Shown one piece after another: positions 11,499-25,900 of a stretch of DNA of 64,000 bases (positions within the stretch are counted from its first letter, which is position 1; each line of letters starts with the position of its first letter). The notes under the pieces were generated by a model. The model was not told the DNA's origin. It did no database searches and saw only the letters and a program-made list of their open reading frames with translations. Location of the stretch: NCBI GenBank assembly GCA_946800325.1, contig CAMPEJ010000005.1:124001-188000 (forward strand). Direction: 5' to 3'. The DNA is from Luzula sylvatica (lineage: Eukaryota; Streptophyta; Magnoliopsida; Poales; Juncaceae). A program made the position numbers and the translations under genes.

Positions 11499-12614
11499 TA
11501 CTACATAACATTTCATCAAAATTTACAAACACTAAGAAAGTTTGTTTTTCGATTCAAAACAATTTGTTTATGCTTTGGGGAGTTCAAATAACGTATTTTG
11601 AGATCATTGGAATCGTATCTTTTACTACATAACATTTCACCAAAATTTACAAACACTAAGAAAGTTTGTTTTTCGATTTAAAACAATCTGTTTATGCTTT
11701 GGGGAGTTCAAATAACGTATTTTGAGATCATTTGAATCGTATCTTTTACCACATAACATTTCACCAAAATTTACAAACACTAAGAAAGTTTGTTTTTCGA
11801 TTCAAAACAATCTGTTTATGCTTTGGGGAGTTCAAATAACGTATTTTGAGATCATTTGAATCGTATATTTTACCACATAACATTTTACCAAAATTTACAA
11901 ACACTAAGAAAGTTTGTTTTTCGATTCAAAACAATATGTTTATGCTTTGGGGAGTTCAAATAACGTATTTTGAGATCATTTGAATCGTATCTTTTACCAC
12001 ATAACATTTCACCAAAATTTACAAACACTAAGAAAGTTTATTTTTCGATTCAAAACAATCTGTTTATGCTTTGGGGAGTTCAAATAACGTATTTTGAGAT
12101 CATTTGAATCGTATAATTTACCACATAACATTTTACCAAAATTTACAAACACTAAGAAAGTTTGTTTTTCGATTCAAAACAATTTGTTTATGCTTTGGGG
12201 AGTTCAAATAACGTATTTTGAGATCATTTCAATCGTATCTTTTACCACATAACATTTCACCCAAATTTACAAACACTAAGAAAGTTTGTTTTTCGATTCA
12301 AAACAATCTGTTTATGCTTTGGGGAGTTCAAATAACGTATTTTGAGATCATTTGAATCGTATCTTTTACTACATAACATTTCACCAAAATTTACAAACAC
12401 TAAGAAAGTTTGTTTTTCGATCCAAAACAATTTGTTTATGCTTTGGGGAGTTCAAATAACATATTTTTAGATCATTCGAATTGTATCTTTTACCACATAA
12501 CATTTCACCAAAATTTACAAACACTAAGAAAGTTTGTTTTTCGATTCAAAACAATCTGTTTATGCTTTGGGGAGTTCAAATAACGTATTTTGAGATCATT
12601 TGAATCGTATCTTT
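11127..12614 (+). repeat. 12-monomer HOR unit (1488 bp)
   Basis: Order A, B, C, D, E, F, G (CAATATG), H-like with GTTTATTTTTCG (11995), then G (12119), I, J, H. It looks like an 8-monomer unit joined to the last four monomers of a 10-monomer unit, as expected from an out-of-register exchange between the two HOR classes. The G at 12119 has GATCATTTCAATCG, a marker shared with the monomer at 15716. Confidence 0.82.
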
Positions 12615-15590
12615 TACCACATAACATTTCACCAAAATTTACAAACACTAAGAAAGTTTGTTTTTCTATTCAAAACAATCTGTTTATGCTTTGGGGAGTT
12701 CAAATAACGTATTTTGAGATCATTCGAATCGTATCTTTTACCACATAACATTTCACCGAAATTTACAAACACTAAGAAATTTTGTTTTTCGATTCAAAAC
12801 AATTTGTTTATGCTTTGGGTAGTTCAAATAACGTATTTCGAGATCATTTGAATCATATCTTTTACCACATAACATTTCACCCAAATTTACAAACACTAAG
12901 AAAGTTTGTTTTTCGATTCAAAACAATTTGTTTATGCTTTGGGGAGTTCAAATAACGTATTTCGAGATCATTTGAATCGTATCTTTTACTACATAACATT
13001 TCATCAAAATTTACAAACACTAAGAAAGTTTGTTTTTCGATTCAAAACAATTTGTTTATGCTTTGGGGAGTTCAAATAACGTATTTTGAGATCATTGGAA
13101 TCGTATCTTTTACTACATAACATTTCACCAAAATTTACAAACACTAAGAAAGTTTGTTTTTCGATTGAAAACAATCTGTTTATGCTTTGGGGAGTTCAAA
13201 TAACGTATTTTGAGATCATTTGAATCGTATCTTTTACCACATAACATTTCACCAAAATTTACAAACACTAAGAAAGTTTGTTTTTCGATTCAAAACAATC
13301 TGTTTATGCTTTGGGGAGTTCAAATAACGTATTTTGAGATCATTTGAATCGTATATTTTACCACATAACATTTTACCAAAATTTACAAACACTAAGAAAG
13401 TTTGTTTTTCGATTCAAAACAATATGTTTATGCTTTGGGGAGTTCAAATAACGTATTTTGAGATCATTTGAATCGTATCTTTTACCACATAACATTTCAC
13501 CAAAATTTACAAACACTAAGAAAGTTTGTTTCTCGATTCAAAACAATTTGTTTATGCTTTGGGGAGTTCAAATAACGTATTTTGAGATCATTTGAATCGT
13601 ATCTTTTACCACATAACATTTCACCAAAATTTACAAACACTAAGAAAGTTTGTTTTTCTATTCAAAACAATCTGTTTATGCTTTGGGGAGTTCAAATAAC
13701 GTATTTTGAGATCATTCGAATCGTATCTTTTACCACATAACATTTCACCGAAATTTACAAACACTAAGAAATTTTGTTTTTCGATTCAAAACAATTTGTT
13801 TATGCTTTGGGTAGTTCAAATAACGTATTTCGAGATCATTTGAGTCGTATATTTTACCACATAACATTTTACCAAAATTTACAAACACTAAGAAAGTTTG
13901 TTTTTCGATTCAAAACAATATGTTTATGCTTTGGGGAGTTCAAATAACGTATTTTGAGATCATTTGAATCGTATCTTTTACCACATAACATTTCACCAAA
14001 ATTTACAAACACTAAGAAAGTTTGTTTCTCGATTCAAAACAATCTGTTTATGCTTTGGGGAGTTCAAATAACGTATTTTGAGATCATTTGAATCGTATCT
14101 TTTACCACATAACATTTCACCAAAATTTACAAACACTAAGAAAGTTTGTTTTTCTATTCAAAACAATCTGTTTATGCTTTGGGGAGTTCAAATAACGTAT
14201 TTTGAGATCATTCGAATCGTATCTTTTACCACATAACATTTCACCGAAATTTACAAACACTAAGAAATTTTGTTTTTCGATTCAAAACAATTTGTTTATG
14301 CTTTGGGTAGTTCAAATAACGTATTTCGAGATCATTTGAGTCGTATCTTTTACCACATAACATTTCACCCAAATTTACAAACACTAAGAAAGTTTGTTTT
14401 TCGATTCAAAACAATTTGTTTATGCTTTGGGGAGTTCAAATAACGTATTTCGAGATCATTTGAATCGTATCTTTTACTACATAACATTTCATCAAAATTT
14501 ACAAACACTAAGAAAGTTTGTTTTTCGATTCAAAACAATTTGTTTATGCTTTGGGGAGTTCAAATAACGTATTTTGAGATCATTGGAATCGTATCTTTTA
14601 CTACATAACATTTCACCAAAATTTACAAACACTAAGAAAGTTTGTTTTTCGATTCAAAACAATCTGTTTATGCTTTGGGGAGTTCAAATAACGTATTTTG
14701 AGATCATTTGAATCGTATCTTTTACCACATAACATTTCACCAAAATTTACAAACACTAAGAAAGTTTGTTTTGCGATTCAAAACAATCTGTTTATGCTTT
14801 GGGGAGTTCAAATAACGTATTTTGAGATCATTTGAATCGTATATTTTACCACATAACATTTTACCAAAATTTACAAACACTAAGAAAGTTTGTTTTTCGA
14901 TTCAAAACAATTTGTTTATGCTTTGGGGAGTTCAAATAACGTATTTTGAGATCATTTGAATCGTATCTTTTACCACATAACATTTCACCCAAATTTACAA
15001 ACACTAAGAAAGTTTGTTTTTCGATTCAAAACAATCTGTTTATGCTTTGGGGAGTTCAAATAACGTATTTTGAGATCATTTGAATCGTATCTTTTACTAC
15101 ATAACATTTCACCAAAATTTACAAACACTAAGAAAGTTTGTTTTTCGATCCAAAACAATCTGTTTATGCTTTGGGGAGTTCAAATAACATATTTTTAGAT
15201 CATTCGAATCGTATCTTTTACCACATAACATTTCACCAAAATTTACAAACACTAAGAAAGTTTGTTTTTCGATTCAAAACAATCTGTTTATGCTTTGGGG
15301 AGTTCAAATAACGTATTTTGAGATTATTTGAATCGTTTATTTTACCACATAACATTTCACCAAAATTTACAAACACTAAGAAAGTTTGTTTTTCTATTCA
15401 AAACAATCTGTTTATGCTTTGGGGAGTTCAAATAACGTATTTTGAGATCATTCGAATCGTATCTTTTACCACATAACATTTCACCGAAATTTACAAACAC
15501 TAAGAAATTTTGTTTTTCGATTCAAAACAATTTGTTTATGCTTTGGGGAGTTCAAATAACGTATTTCGAGATCATTTGAATCGTATCTTT
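12119..15590 (+). repeat. 3.6-kb tandem duplication, copy 1
   Basis: Twenty-eight monomers repeated at 15716-19187 with a 3597-bp period (29 monomers plus the 1-bp insertion near 15641). Shared markers: CATTTCAATCG (12225 and 15822), GATTGAAAAC in the E monomer (about 13164 and 16761), GTTTCTCGATTC (about 13528 and 17125, and again about 14025 and 17622), GAGTCGTATATTTT (about 13844 and 17441), GTTTTGCGATTC (about 14770 and 18367) and TCGTTTATTTT before an A monomer (15332 and 18929). Internally it comprises units of 8, 4 and 10 monomers (A at 12615, 13607, 14103 and 15343). Confidence 0.87.
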
Positions 15591-15715
15591 TACCACATAA
15601 CATTTCACCAAAATTTACAAACACTAAGAAAGTTTGTTTTTTCGATTCAAAACAATCTGTTTATGCTTTGGGGAGTTCAAATAACGTATTTTGAGATCAT
15701 TTGAATCGTATATTT
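15591..15715 (+). repeat. 125-bp monomer between the two 3.6-kb copies
   Basis: This near-consensus monomer has six T instead of five before CGATTC (near 15641), so it is 125 bp. It lies where the two 3597-bp copies meet and is not matched by the corresponding C monomer at 19188, so it marks or neighbours the duplication junction. Confidence 0.75.
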
Positions 15716-18700
15716 TACCACATAACATTTTACCAAAATTTACAAACACTAAGAAAGTTTGTTTTTCGATTCAAAACAATTTGTTTATGCTTTGGGGAGT
15801 TCAAATAACGTATTTTGAGATCATTTCAATCGTATCTTTTACCACATAACATTTCACCCAAATTTACAAACACTAAGAAAGTTTGTTTTTCGATTCAAAA
15901 CAATCTGTTTATGCTTTGGGGAGTTCAAATAACGTATTTTGAGATCATTTGAATCGTATCTTTTACTACATAACATTTCACCAAAATTTACAAACACTAA
16001 GAAAGTTTGTTTTTCGATCCAAAACAATTTGTTTATGCTTTGGGGAGTTCAAATAACTTATTTTTAGATCATTCGAATCGTATCTTTTACCACATAACAT
16101 TTCACCAAAATTTACAAACACTAAGAAAGTTTGTTTTTCGATTCAAAACAATCTGTTTATGCTTTGGGGAGTTCAAATAACGTATTTTGAGATCATTTGA
16201 ATCGTATCTTTTACCACATAACATTTCACCAAAATTTACAAACACTAAGAAAGTTTGTTTTTCTATTCAAAACAATCTGTTTATGCTTTGGGGAGTTCAA
16301 ATAACGTATTTTGAGATCATTCGAATCGTATCTTTTACCACATAACATTTCACCGAAATTTACAAACACTAAGAAATTTTGTTTTTCGATTCAAAACAAT
16401 TTGTTTATGCTTTGGGTAGTTCAAATAACGTATTTCGAGATCATTTGAATCATATCTTTTACCACATAACATTTCACCCAAATTTACAAACACTAAGAAA
16501 GTTTGTTTTTCGATTCAAAACAATTTGTTTATGCTTTGGGGAGTTCAAATAACGTATTTCGAGATCATTTGAATCGTATCTTTTACTACATAACATTTCA
16601 TCAAAATTTACAAACACTAAGAAAGTTTGTTTTTCGATTCAAAACAATTTGTTTATGCTTTGGGGAGTTCAAATAACGTATTTTGAGATCATTGGAATCG
16701 TATCTTTTACTACATAACATTTCACCAAAATTTACAAACACTAAGAAAGTTTGTTTTTCGATTGAAAACAATCTGTTTATGCTTTGGGGAGTTCAAATAA
16801 CGTATTTTGAGATCATTTGAATCGTATCTTTTACCACATAACATTTCACCAAAATTTACAAACACTAAGAAAGTTTGTTTTTCGATTCAAAACAATCTGT
16901 TTATGCTTTGGGGAGTTCAAATAACGTATTTTGAGATCATTTGAATCGTATATTTTACCACATAACATTTTACCAAAATTTACAAACACTAAGAAAGTTT
17001 GTTTTTCGATTCAAAACAATATGTTTATGCTTTGGGGAGTTCAAATAACGTATTTTGAGATCATTTGAATCGTATCTTTTACCACATAACATTTCACCAA
17101 AATTTACAAACACTAAGAAAGTTTGTTTCTCGATTCAAAACAATTTGTTTATGCTTTGGGGAGTTCAAATAACGTATTTTGAGATCATTTGAATCGTATC
17201 TTTTACCACATAACATTTCACCAAAATTTACAAACACTAAGAAAGTTTGTTTTTCTATTCAAAACAATCTGTTTATGCTTTGGGGAGTTCAAATAACGTA
17301 TTTTGAGATCATTCGAATCGTATCTTTTACCACATAACATTTCACCGAAATTTACAAACACTAAGAAATTTTGTTTTTCGATTCAAAACAATTTGTTTAT
17401 GCTTTGGGTAGTTCAAATAACGTATTTCGAGATCATTTGAGTCGTATATTTTACCACATAACATTTTACCAAAATTTACAAACACTAAGAAAGTTTGTTT
17501 TTCGATTCAAAACAATATGTTTATGCTTTGGGGAGTTCAAATAACGTATTTTGAGATCATTTGAATCGTATCTTTTACCACATAACATTTCACCAAAATT
17601 TACAAACACTAAGAAAGTTTGTTTCTCGATTCAAAACAATCTGTTTATGCTTTGGGGAGTTCAAATAACGTATTCTGAGATCATTTGAATCGTATCTTTT
17701 ACCACATAACATTTCACCAAAATTTACAAACACTAAGAAAGTTTGTTTTTCTATTCAAAACAATCTGTTTATGCTTTGGGGAGTTCAAATAACGTATTTT
17801 GAGATCATTCGAATCGTATCTTTTACCACATAACATTTCACCGAAATTTACAAACACTAAGAAATTTTGTTTTTCGATTCAAAACAATTTGTTTATGCTT
17901 TGGGTAGTTCAAATAACGTATTTCGAGATCATTTGAGTCGTATCTTTTACCACATAACATTTCACCCAAATTTACAAACACTAAGAAAGTTTGTTTTTCG
18001 ATTCAAAACAATTTGTTTATGCTTTGGGGAGTTCAAATAACGTATTTCGAGATCATTTGAATCGTATCTTTTACTACATAACATTTCATCAAAATTTACA
18101 AACACTAAGAAAGTTTGTTTTTCGATTCAAAACAATTTGTTTATGCTTTGGGGAGTTCAAATAACGTATTTTGAGATCATTGGAATCGTATCTTTTACTA
18201 CATAACATTTCACCAAAATTTACAAACACTAAGAAAGTTTGTTTTTCGATTCAAAACAATCTGTTTATGCTTTGGGGAGTTCAAATAACGTATTTTGAGA
18301 TCATTTGAATCGTATCTTTTACCACATAACATTTCACCAAAATTTACAAACACTAAGAAAGTTTGTTTTGCGATTCAAAACAATCTGTTTATGCTTTGGG
18401 GAGTTCAAATAACGTATTTTGAGATCATTTGAATCATATATTTTACCACATAACATTTTACCAAAATTTACAAACACTAAGAAAGTTTGTTTTTCGATTC
18501 AAAACAATTTGTTTATGCTTTGGGGAGTTCAAATAACGTATTTTGAGATCATTTGAATCGTATCTTTTACCACATAACATTTCACCCAAATTTACAAACA
18601 CTAAGAAAGTTTGTTTTTCGATTCAAAACAATCTGTTTATGCTTTGGGGAGTTCAAATAACGTATTTTGAGATCATTTGAATCGTATCTTTTACTACATA

Positions 18701-19187
18701 ACATTTCACCAAAATTTACAAACACTAAGAAAGTTTGTTTTTCGATCCAAAACAATCTGTTTATGCTTTGGGGAGTTCAAATAACATATTTTTAGATCAT
18801 TCGAATCGTATCTTTTACCACATAACATTTCACCAAAATTTACAAACACTAAGAAAGTTTGTTTTTCGATTCAAAACAATCTGTTTATGCTTTGGGGAGT
18901 TCAAATAACGTATTTTGAGATCATTTGAATCGTTTATTTTACCACATAACATTTCACCAAAATTTACAAACACTAAGAAAGTTTGTTTTTCTATTCAAAA
19001 CAATCTGTTTATGCTTTGGGGAGTTCAAATAACGTATTTTGAGATCATTCGAATCGTATCTTTTACCACATAACATTTCACCGAAATTTACAAACACTAA
19101 GAAATTTTGTTTTTCGATTCAAAACAATTTGTTTATGCTTTGGGTAGTTCAAATAACGTATTTCGAGATCATTTGAATCGTATCTTT
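15716..19187 (+). repeat. 3.6-kb tandem duplication, copy 2
   Basis: Sister of 12119-15590. A monomers lie at 16212, 17204, 17700 and 18940, repeating the 8-4-10 spacing of copy 1. Differences include AACTTATTTTTAG in the first J (AACATATTTTTAG in copy 1), GTATTCTGAG near 17673 and GAATCATATATT near 18432. Confidence 0.87.
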
Positions 19188-21420
19188 TACCACATAACAT
19201 TTCACCCAAATTTACAAACACAAAGAAAGTTTGTTTTTCGATTCAAAACAATTTGTTTATGATTTGGGGAGTTCAAATAACGTATTTCGAGATCATTTGA
19301 ATCGTATCTTTTACTACATAACATTTCATCAAAATTTACAAACACTAAGAAAGTTTGTTTTTCGATTCAAAACAATTTGTTTATGCTTTGGGGAGTTCAA
19401 ATAACGTATTTTGAGATCAATGGAATCGTATCTTTTACTACATAACATTTCACCAAAATTTACAAACACTAAGAAAGTTTGTTTTTCGATTCAAAACAAT
19501 CTGTTTATGCTTTGGGGAGTTCAAATAACGTATTCTGAGATCATTTGAATCGTATATTTTACCACATAACATTTTACCAAAATTTACAAACACTAAGAAA
19601 GTTTGTTTTTCGATTCAAAACAATTTGTTTATGCTTTGGGGTGTTCAAATAACGTATTTTGAGATCATTTGAATCGTATCTTTTACCACATAACATTTCA
19701 CCCAAATTTACAAACACTAAGAAATTTTGTTTTTCGATTCAAAACAATCTGTTTATGCTTTGGGGAGTTCAAATAACGTATTTTGAGATCATTTGAATCG
19801 TATCTTTTACTACATAACATTTCACCAAAATTTACAAACACTAAGAAACTTTGTTTTTCGATCCAAAACAATTTGTTTATGCTTTGGGGAGTTCAAATAA
19901 CATATTTTTAGATCATTCGAATCGTATCTTTTACCACATAACATTTCACCAAAATTTACAAACACTAAGAAAGTTTGTTTTTCGATTCAAAACAATCTGT
20001 TTATGCTTTGGGGAGTTCAAATAACGTATTTTGAGATCATTTGAATCGTATCTTTTACCACATAACATTTTACCAAAATTTACAAACACTAAGAAAGTTT
20101 GTTTTTCGATTCAAAACAATTTGTTTATGCTTTGGGGAGTTCAAATAACGTATTTTGAGATCATTGGAATCGTATCTTTTACTACATAACATTTCACCAA
20201 AATTTACAAACACTACGAAAGTTTGTTTTTCGATTCAAAACAATTTGTTTATGCTTTGGGGAGTTCAAATAACCTATTTTTAGATCATTCGAATCGTATC
20301 TTTTACCACATAACATTTCACCAAAATTTACAAACACTAAGAAAGTTTGTTTTTCGATTCAAAACAATTTGTTTATGCTTTGGGGAGTTCAAATAACGTA
20401 TTTTGAGATCATTTGAATCGTATCTTTTACTACATAACATTTCACCAAAATTTACAAACACTATGAAACTTTGTTTTTCGATCCAAAACAATTTGTTTAT
20501 GCTTTGGGGAGTTCAAATAACATATTTTTAGATCATTCGAATCGTATCTTTTACCACATAACATTTCACCAAAATTTACAAACACTAAGAAAGTTTGTTT
20601 TTCGATTCAAAACAATCTGTTTATGCCTTGGGGAGTTCAAATAACGTATTTTGAGATCATTGGAATCGTATCTTTTACTACATAACATTTCACCAAAATT
20701 TACAAACACTACGAAAGTTTGTTTTTCGATTCAAAACAATTTGTTTATGCTTTGGGGAGTTCAAATAACCTATTTTTAGATCATTCGAATCGTATCTTTT
20801 ACCACATAACATTTCACCAAAATTTACAAACACTAAGAAAGTTTGTTTTTCGATTCAAAACAATTTGTTTATGCTTTGGGGAGTTCAAATAACGTATTTT
20901 GAGATCATTTGAATCGTATCTTTTACCACATAACATTTCACCCAAATTTACAAACACTAAGAAAGTTTGTTTTTCGATTCAAAACAATCTGTTTATGCTT
21001 TGGGGAGTTCAAATAACGTATTTTGAGATCATTGGAATCGTATCTTTTACTACATAACATTTCACCAAAATTTACAAACACTAAGAAAGTTTGTTTTTCG
21101 ATCCAAAACAATTTGTTTATGCTTTGGAGAGTTCAAATAACATATTTTTAGATCATTCGAATCGTATCTTTTACCACATAACATTTCACCAAAAATTTAC
21201 AAACACTAAGAAAGTTTGTTTTTCGATTCAAAACAATCTGTTTATGCTTTGGGGAGTTCAAATAACGTATTTTGAGATCATTTGAATCGTATCTTTTACC
21301 ACATAACATTTTACCAAAATTTACAAACACTAAGAAAGTTTGTTTTTCGATTCAAAACAATTTGTTTATGCTTTGGGGAGTTCAAATAACGTATTTTGAG
21401 ATCATTGGAATCGTATCTTT

Positions 21421-22164
21421 TACTACATAACATTTCACCAAAATTTACAAACACTAAGAAAGTTTGTTTTTAGATCCAAAACAATTTGTTTATGCTTTGG
21501 GGAGTTCAAATAACATATTTTTAGATCATTCGAATCGTATCTTTTACCACATAACATTTCACCCAAATTTACAAACACTAAGAAAGTTTGTTTTTCGATT
21601 CAAAACAATCTGTTTATGCTTTGGGGAGTTCAAATAACATATTTTGAGATCATTTGAATCGTATCTTTTACCACATAACATTTTACCAAAATTTACAAAC
21701 ACTAAGAAAGTTTGTTTTTCGATTCAAAACAATTTTTTTATGCTTTGGGGAGTTCAAATAACGTATTTTGAGATCATTGGAATCGTATCTTTTACCACAT
21801 AACATTTCACCAAAATTTACAAACACTAAGAAAGTTTGTTTTTCGATTCAAAACAATCTGTTTATGCTTTGGGGAGTTCAAATAACGTATTTTGAGATCA
21901 TTAGAATCGTATCTTTTACCACATAACATTTCACCAAAATTTACAAACACTACGAAAGTTTGTTTTTCGATTCAAAACAATTTGTTTATGCTTTGGGGAG
22001 TTCAAATAACCTATTTTTAGATCATTGGAATCGTATCTTTTACCACATAACATTTCACCAAAATTTACAAACACTAAGAAAGTTTGTTTTTCGATTCAAA
22101 ACAATTTGTTTATGCTTTGGGGAGTTCAAATAACGTATTTTGAGATCATTGGAATCGTATCTTT
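21421..22164 (+). repeat. 6-monomer (744-bp) tandem duplication, copy 1
   Basis: Order: J-like with TTTTTAGATCC (21421), CACCC with ACATATTTTGAG (21545), G with CAATTTTTTTATG (21669), consensus ending CATTAG (21793), CTACG/ACCTAT (21917), consensus ending CATTGG (22041). The same six types repeat at once at 22165. The TTTTTAGATCC and CAATTTTTTTATG changes are private to this copy. Confidence 0.85.
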
Positions 22165-22908
22165 TACTACATAACATTTCACCAAAATTTACAAACACTA
22201 AGAAAGTTTGTTTTTCGATCCAAAACAATTTGTTTATGCTTTGGGGAGTTCAAATAACATATTTTTAGATCATTCGAATCGTATCTTTTACCACATAACA
22301 TTTCACCCAAATTTACAAACACTAAGAAAGTTTGTTTTTCGATTCAAAACAATCTGTTTATGCTTTGGGGAGTTCAAATAACATATTTTGAGATCATTTG
22401 AATCGTATCTTTTACCACATAACATTTTACCAAAATTTACAAACACTAAGAAAGTTTGTTTTTCGATTCAAAACAATTTGTTTATGCTTTGGGGAGTTCA
22501 AATAACGTATTTTGAGATCATTGGAATCGTATCTTTTACCACATAACATTTCACCAAAATTTACAAACACTAAGAAAGTTTGTTTTTCGATTCAAAACAA
22601 TCTGTTTATGCTTTGGGGAGTTCAAATAACGTATTTTGAGATCATTAGAATCGTATCTTTTACCACATAACATTTCACCAAAATTTACAAACACTACGAA
22701 AGTTTGTTTTTCGATTCAAAACAATTTGTTTATGCTTTGGGGAGTTCAAATAACCTATTTTTAGATCATTGGAATCGTATCTTTTACCACATAACATTTC
22801 ACCAAAATTTACAAACACTAAGAAAGTTTGTTTTTCGATTCAAAACAATTTGTTTATGCTTTGGGGAGTTCAAATAACGTATTTTGAGATCATTAGAATC
22901 GTATCTTT
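22165..22908 (+). repeat. 6-monomer (744-bp) tandem duplication, copy 2
   Basis: Exact continuation of the preceding block: J (22165), CACCC with ACATATTTTGAG (22289), G (22413), CATTAG monomer (22537), CTACG/ACCTAT (22661), and a final monomer (22785) ending CATTAG rather than CATTGG. Confidence 0.85.
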
Positions 22909-25900
22909 TACCACATAACATTTCACCAAAATTTACAAACACTAAGAAAGTTTGTTTTTCGATTCAAAACAATTTGTTTATGCTTTGGGGAGTTCAAATA
23001 ACGTATTTTGAGATCATTGGAATCGTATCTTTTACTGCATAACATTTCACCAAAATTTACAAACACTAAGAAAGTTTGTTTTTCGATCCAAAACAATTTG
23101 TTTATGCTTTGGAGAGTTCAAATAACATATTTTTAGATCATTCGAATCGTATCTTTTACCACATAACATTTCACCAAAATTTACAAACACTAAGAAAGTT
23201 TGTTTTTCGATTCAAAACAATCTGTTTATGCTTTGGGGAGTTCAAATAACGTATTTTGAGATCATTTGAATCGTATCTTTTACCACATAACATTTTACCA
23301 AAATTTACAAACACTAAGAAAGTTTGTTTTTCGATTCAAAACAATTTGTTTATGCTTTGGGGAGTTCAAATAACGTATTTTGAGATCATTGGAATCGTAT
23401 CTTTTACTACATAACATTTCACCAAAATTTACAAACACTAAGAAAGTTTGTTTTTCGATCCAAAACAATTTGTTTATGCTTTGGGGAGTTCAAATAACAT
23501 ATTTTTAGATCATTCGAATCGTATCTTTTACCACATAACATTTCACCAAAATTTACAAACACTAAGAAAGTTTGTTTTTCGATTCAAAACAATCTGTTTA
23601 TGCTTTGGGGAGTTCAAATAACATATTTTGAGATCATTTGAATCGTATCTTTTACCACATAACATTTTACCAAAATTTACAAACACTAAGAAAGTTTGTT
23701 TTTCGATTCAAAACAATTTGTTTATGCTTTGGGGAGTTCAAATAAAATATTTTGAGATCATTGGAATCGTATCTTTTACTACATAACATTTCACCAAAAT
23801 TTACAAACACTAAGAAAGTTTGTTTTTCGATTCAAAACAATTTGTTTATGCTTTGGGTAGTTCAAATAACGTATTTTGAGATCATTAGAATCGTATCTTT
23901 TACCACATAACATTTCACCAAAATTTACAAACACTAAGAAAGTTTGTTTTTCGATTCAAAACAATTTGTTTATGCTTTGGGGAGTTCAAATAACGTATTT
24001 TGAGATCATTGGAATCGTATCTTTTACTACATAACATTTCACCAAAATTTACAAACACTAAGAAAGTTTGTTTTTCGATTCAAAACAATTTGTTTATGCT
24101 TTGGGGAGTTCAAATAACGTATTTTGAGATCATTAGAATCGTATCTTTTACCACATAACATTTCACCAAAATTTACAAACACTAAGAAAGTTTGTTTTTC
24201 GATTCAAAACAATTTGTTTATGCTTTGGGGAGTTCAAATAACGTATTTTGAGATCATTGGAATCGTATCTTTTACTGCATAACATTTCACCAAAATTTAC
24301 AAACACTAAGAAAGTTTGTTTTTCGATTGAAAACAATCTGTTTATGCTTTGGGGAGTTCAAATAACGTATTTTGAGATCATTTGAATCGTATCTTTTACC
24401 ACATAACATTTTACCAAAATTTACAAACACTAAGAAAGTTTGTTTTTCGATTCAAAACAATTTGTTTATGCTTTGGGGAGTTCAAATAACGTATTTTGAG
24501 ATCATTGGAATCGTATCTTTTACTACATAACATTTCACCAAAATTTACAAACACTACGAAAGTTTGTTTTTCGATTCAAAACAATTTGTTTATGCTTTGG
24601 GGAGTTCAAATAACCTATTTTTAGATCATTCGAATCGTATCTTTTACCACATAACATTTCACCAAAATTTACAAACACTAAGAAAGTTTGTTTTTCGATT
24701 CAAAACAATTTGTTTATGCTTTGGGGAGTTCAAATAACGTATTTTGAGATCATTTGAATCGTATCTTTTACCACATAACATTTCACCCAAATTTACAAAC
24801 ACTAAGAAAGTTTGTTTTTCGATTCAAAACAATCTGTTTATGCTTTGGGGAGTTCAAATAACGTATTTTGAGATCATTGGAATCGTATCTTTTACTACAT
24901 AACATTTCACCAAAATTTACAAACACTAAGAAAGTTTGTTTTTCGATCCAAAACAATTTGTTTATGCTTTGGGGAGTTCAAATAACATATTTTTAGATCA
25001 TTCGAATCGTATCTTTTACCACATAACATTTCACCAAAATTTACAAACACTAAGAAAGTTTGTTTTTCGATTCAAAACAATCTGTTAATGCTTTGGGGAG
25101 TTCAAATAACGTATTTTGAGATCATTTGAATCGTATCTTTTACCACATAACATTTTACCAAAATTTACAAACACTAAGAAAGTTTGTTTTTCGATTCAAA
25201 ACAATTTGTTTATGCTTTGGGGAGTTCAAATAACGTATTTTGAGATCAATGGAATCGTATCTTTTACTACATAACATTTCACCAAAATTTACAAACACTA
25301 AGAAAGTTTGTTTTTCGATTCAAAACAATTTGTTTATGCTTTGGGGAGTTCAAATAACGTATTTTGAGATCATTAGAATCGTATCTTTTACCACATAACA
25401 TTTCACCAAAATTTACAAACACTAAGAAAGTTTGTTTTTCGATTCAAAACAATTTGTTTATGCTTTGGGGAGTTCAAATAACGTATTTTGAGATCATTGG
25501 AATCGTATCTTTTACTGCATAACATTTCACCAAAATTTACAAACACTAAGAAAGTTTGTTTTTCGATTTAAAACAATCTGTTTATGCTTTGGGGAGTTCA
25601 AATAACGTATTTTGAGATCATTTGAATCGTATCTTTTACCACATAACATTTCACCAAAATTTACAAACACTAAGAAAGTTTGTTTTTCGATTCAAAACAA
25701 TCTGTTTATGCTTTGGGGAGTTCAAATAACGTATTTTGAGATCATTTGAATCGTATATTTTACCACATAACATTTTACCAAAATTTACAAACACTAAGAA
25801 AGTTTGTTTTTCGATTCAAAACAATTTGTTTATGCTTTGGGGAGTTCAAATAACGTATTTTGAGATCATTTGAATCGTATCTTTTACCACATAACATTTC

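Noticed and set aside
15510..15704. 64-codon ORF on the + strand
   Set aside because: It is read through satellite monomers. Since 124 is not a multiple of 3, frames shift every unit; this ORF stays open only because of the 1-bp insertion near 15641. The translation simply repeats the monomer in two frames and nothing suggests selection.
21091..21330. 64-codon + strand ORF (21091-21285) and 60-codon - strand ORF (21148-21330)
   Set aside because: Both cross the extra A near 21184 and exist because of that frameshift. Two overlapping opposite-strand ORFs on one satellite indel are a chance result.
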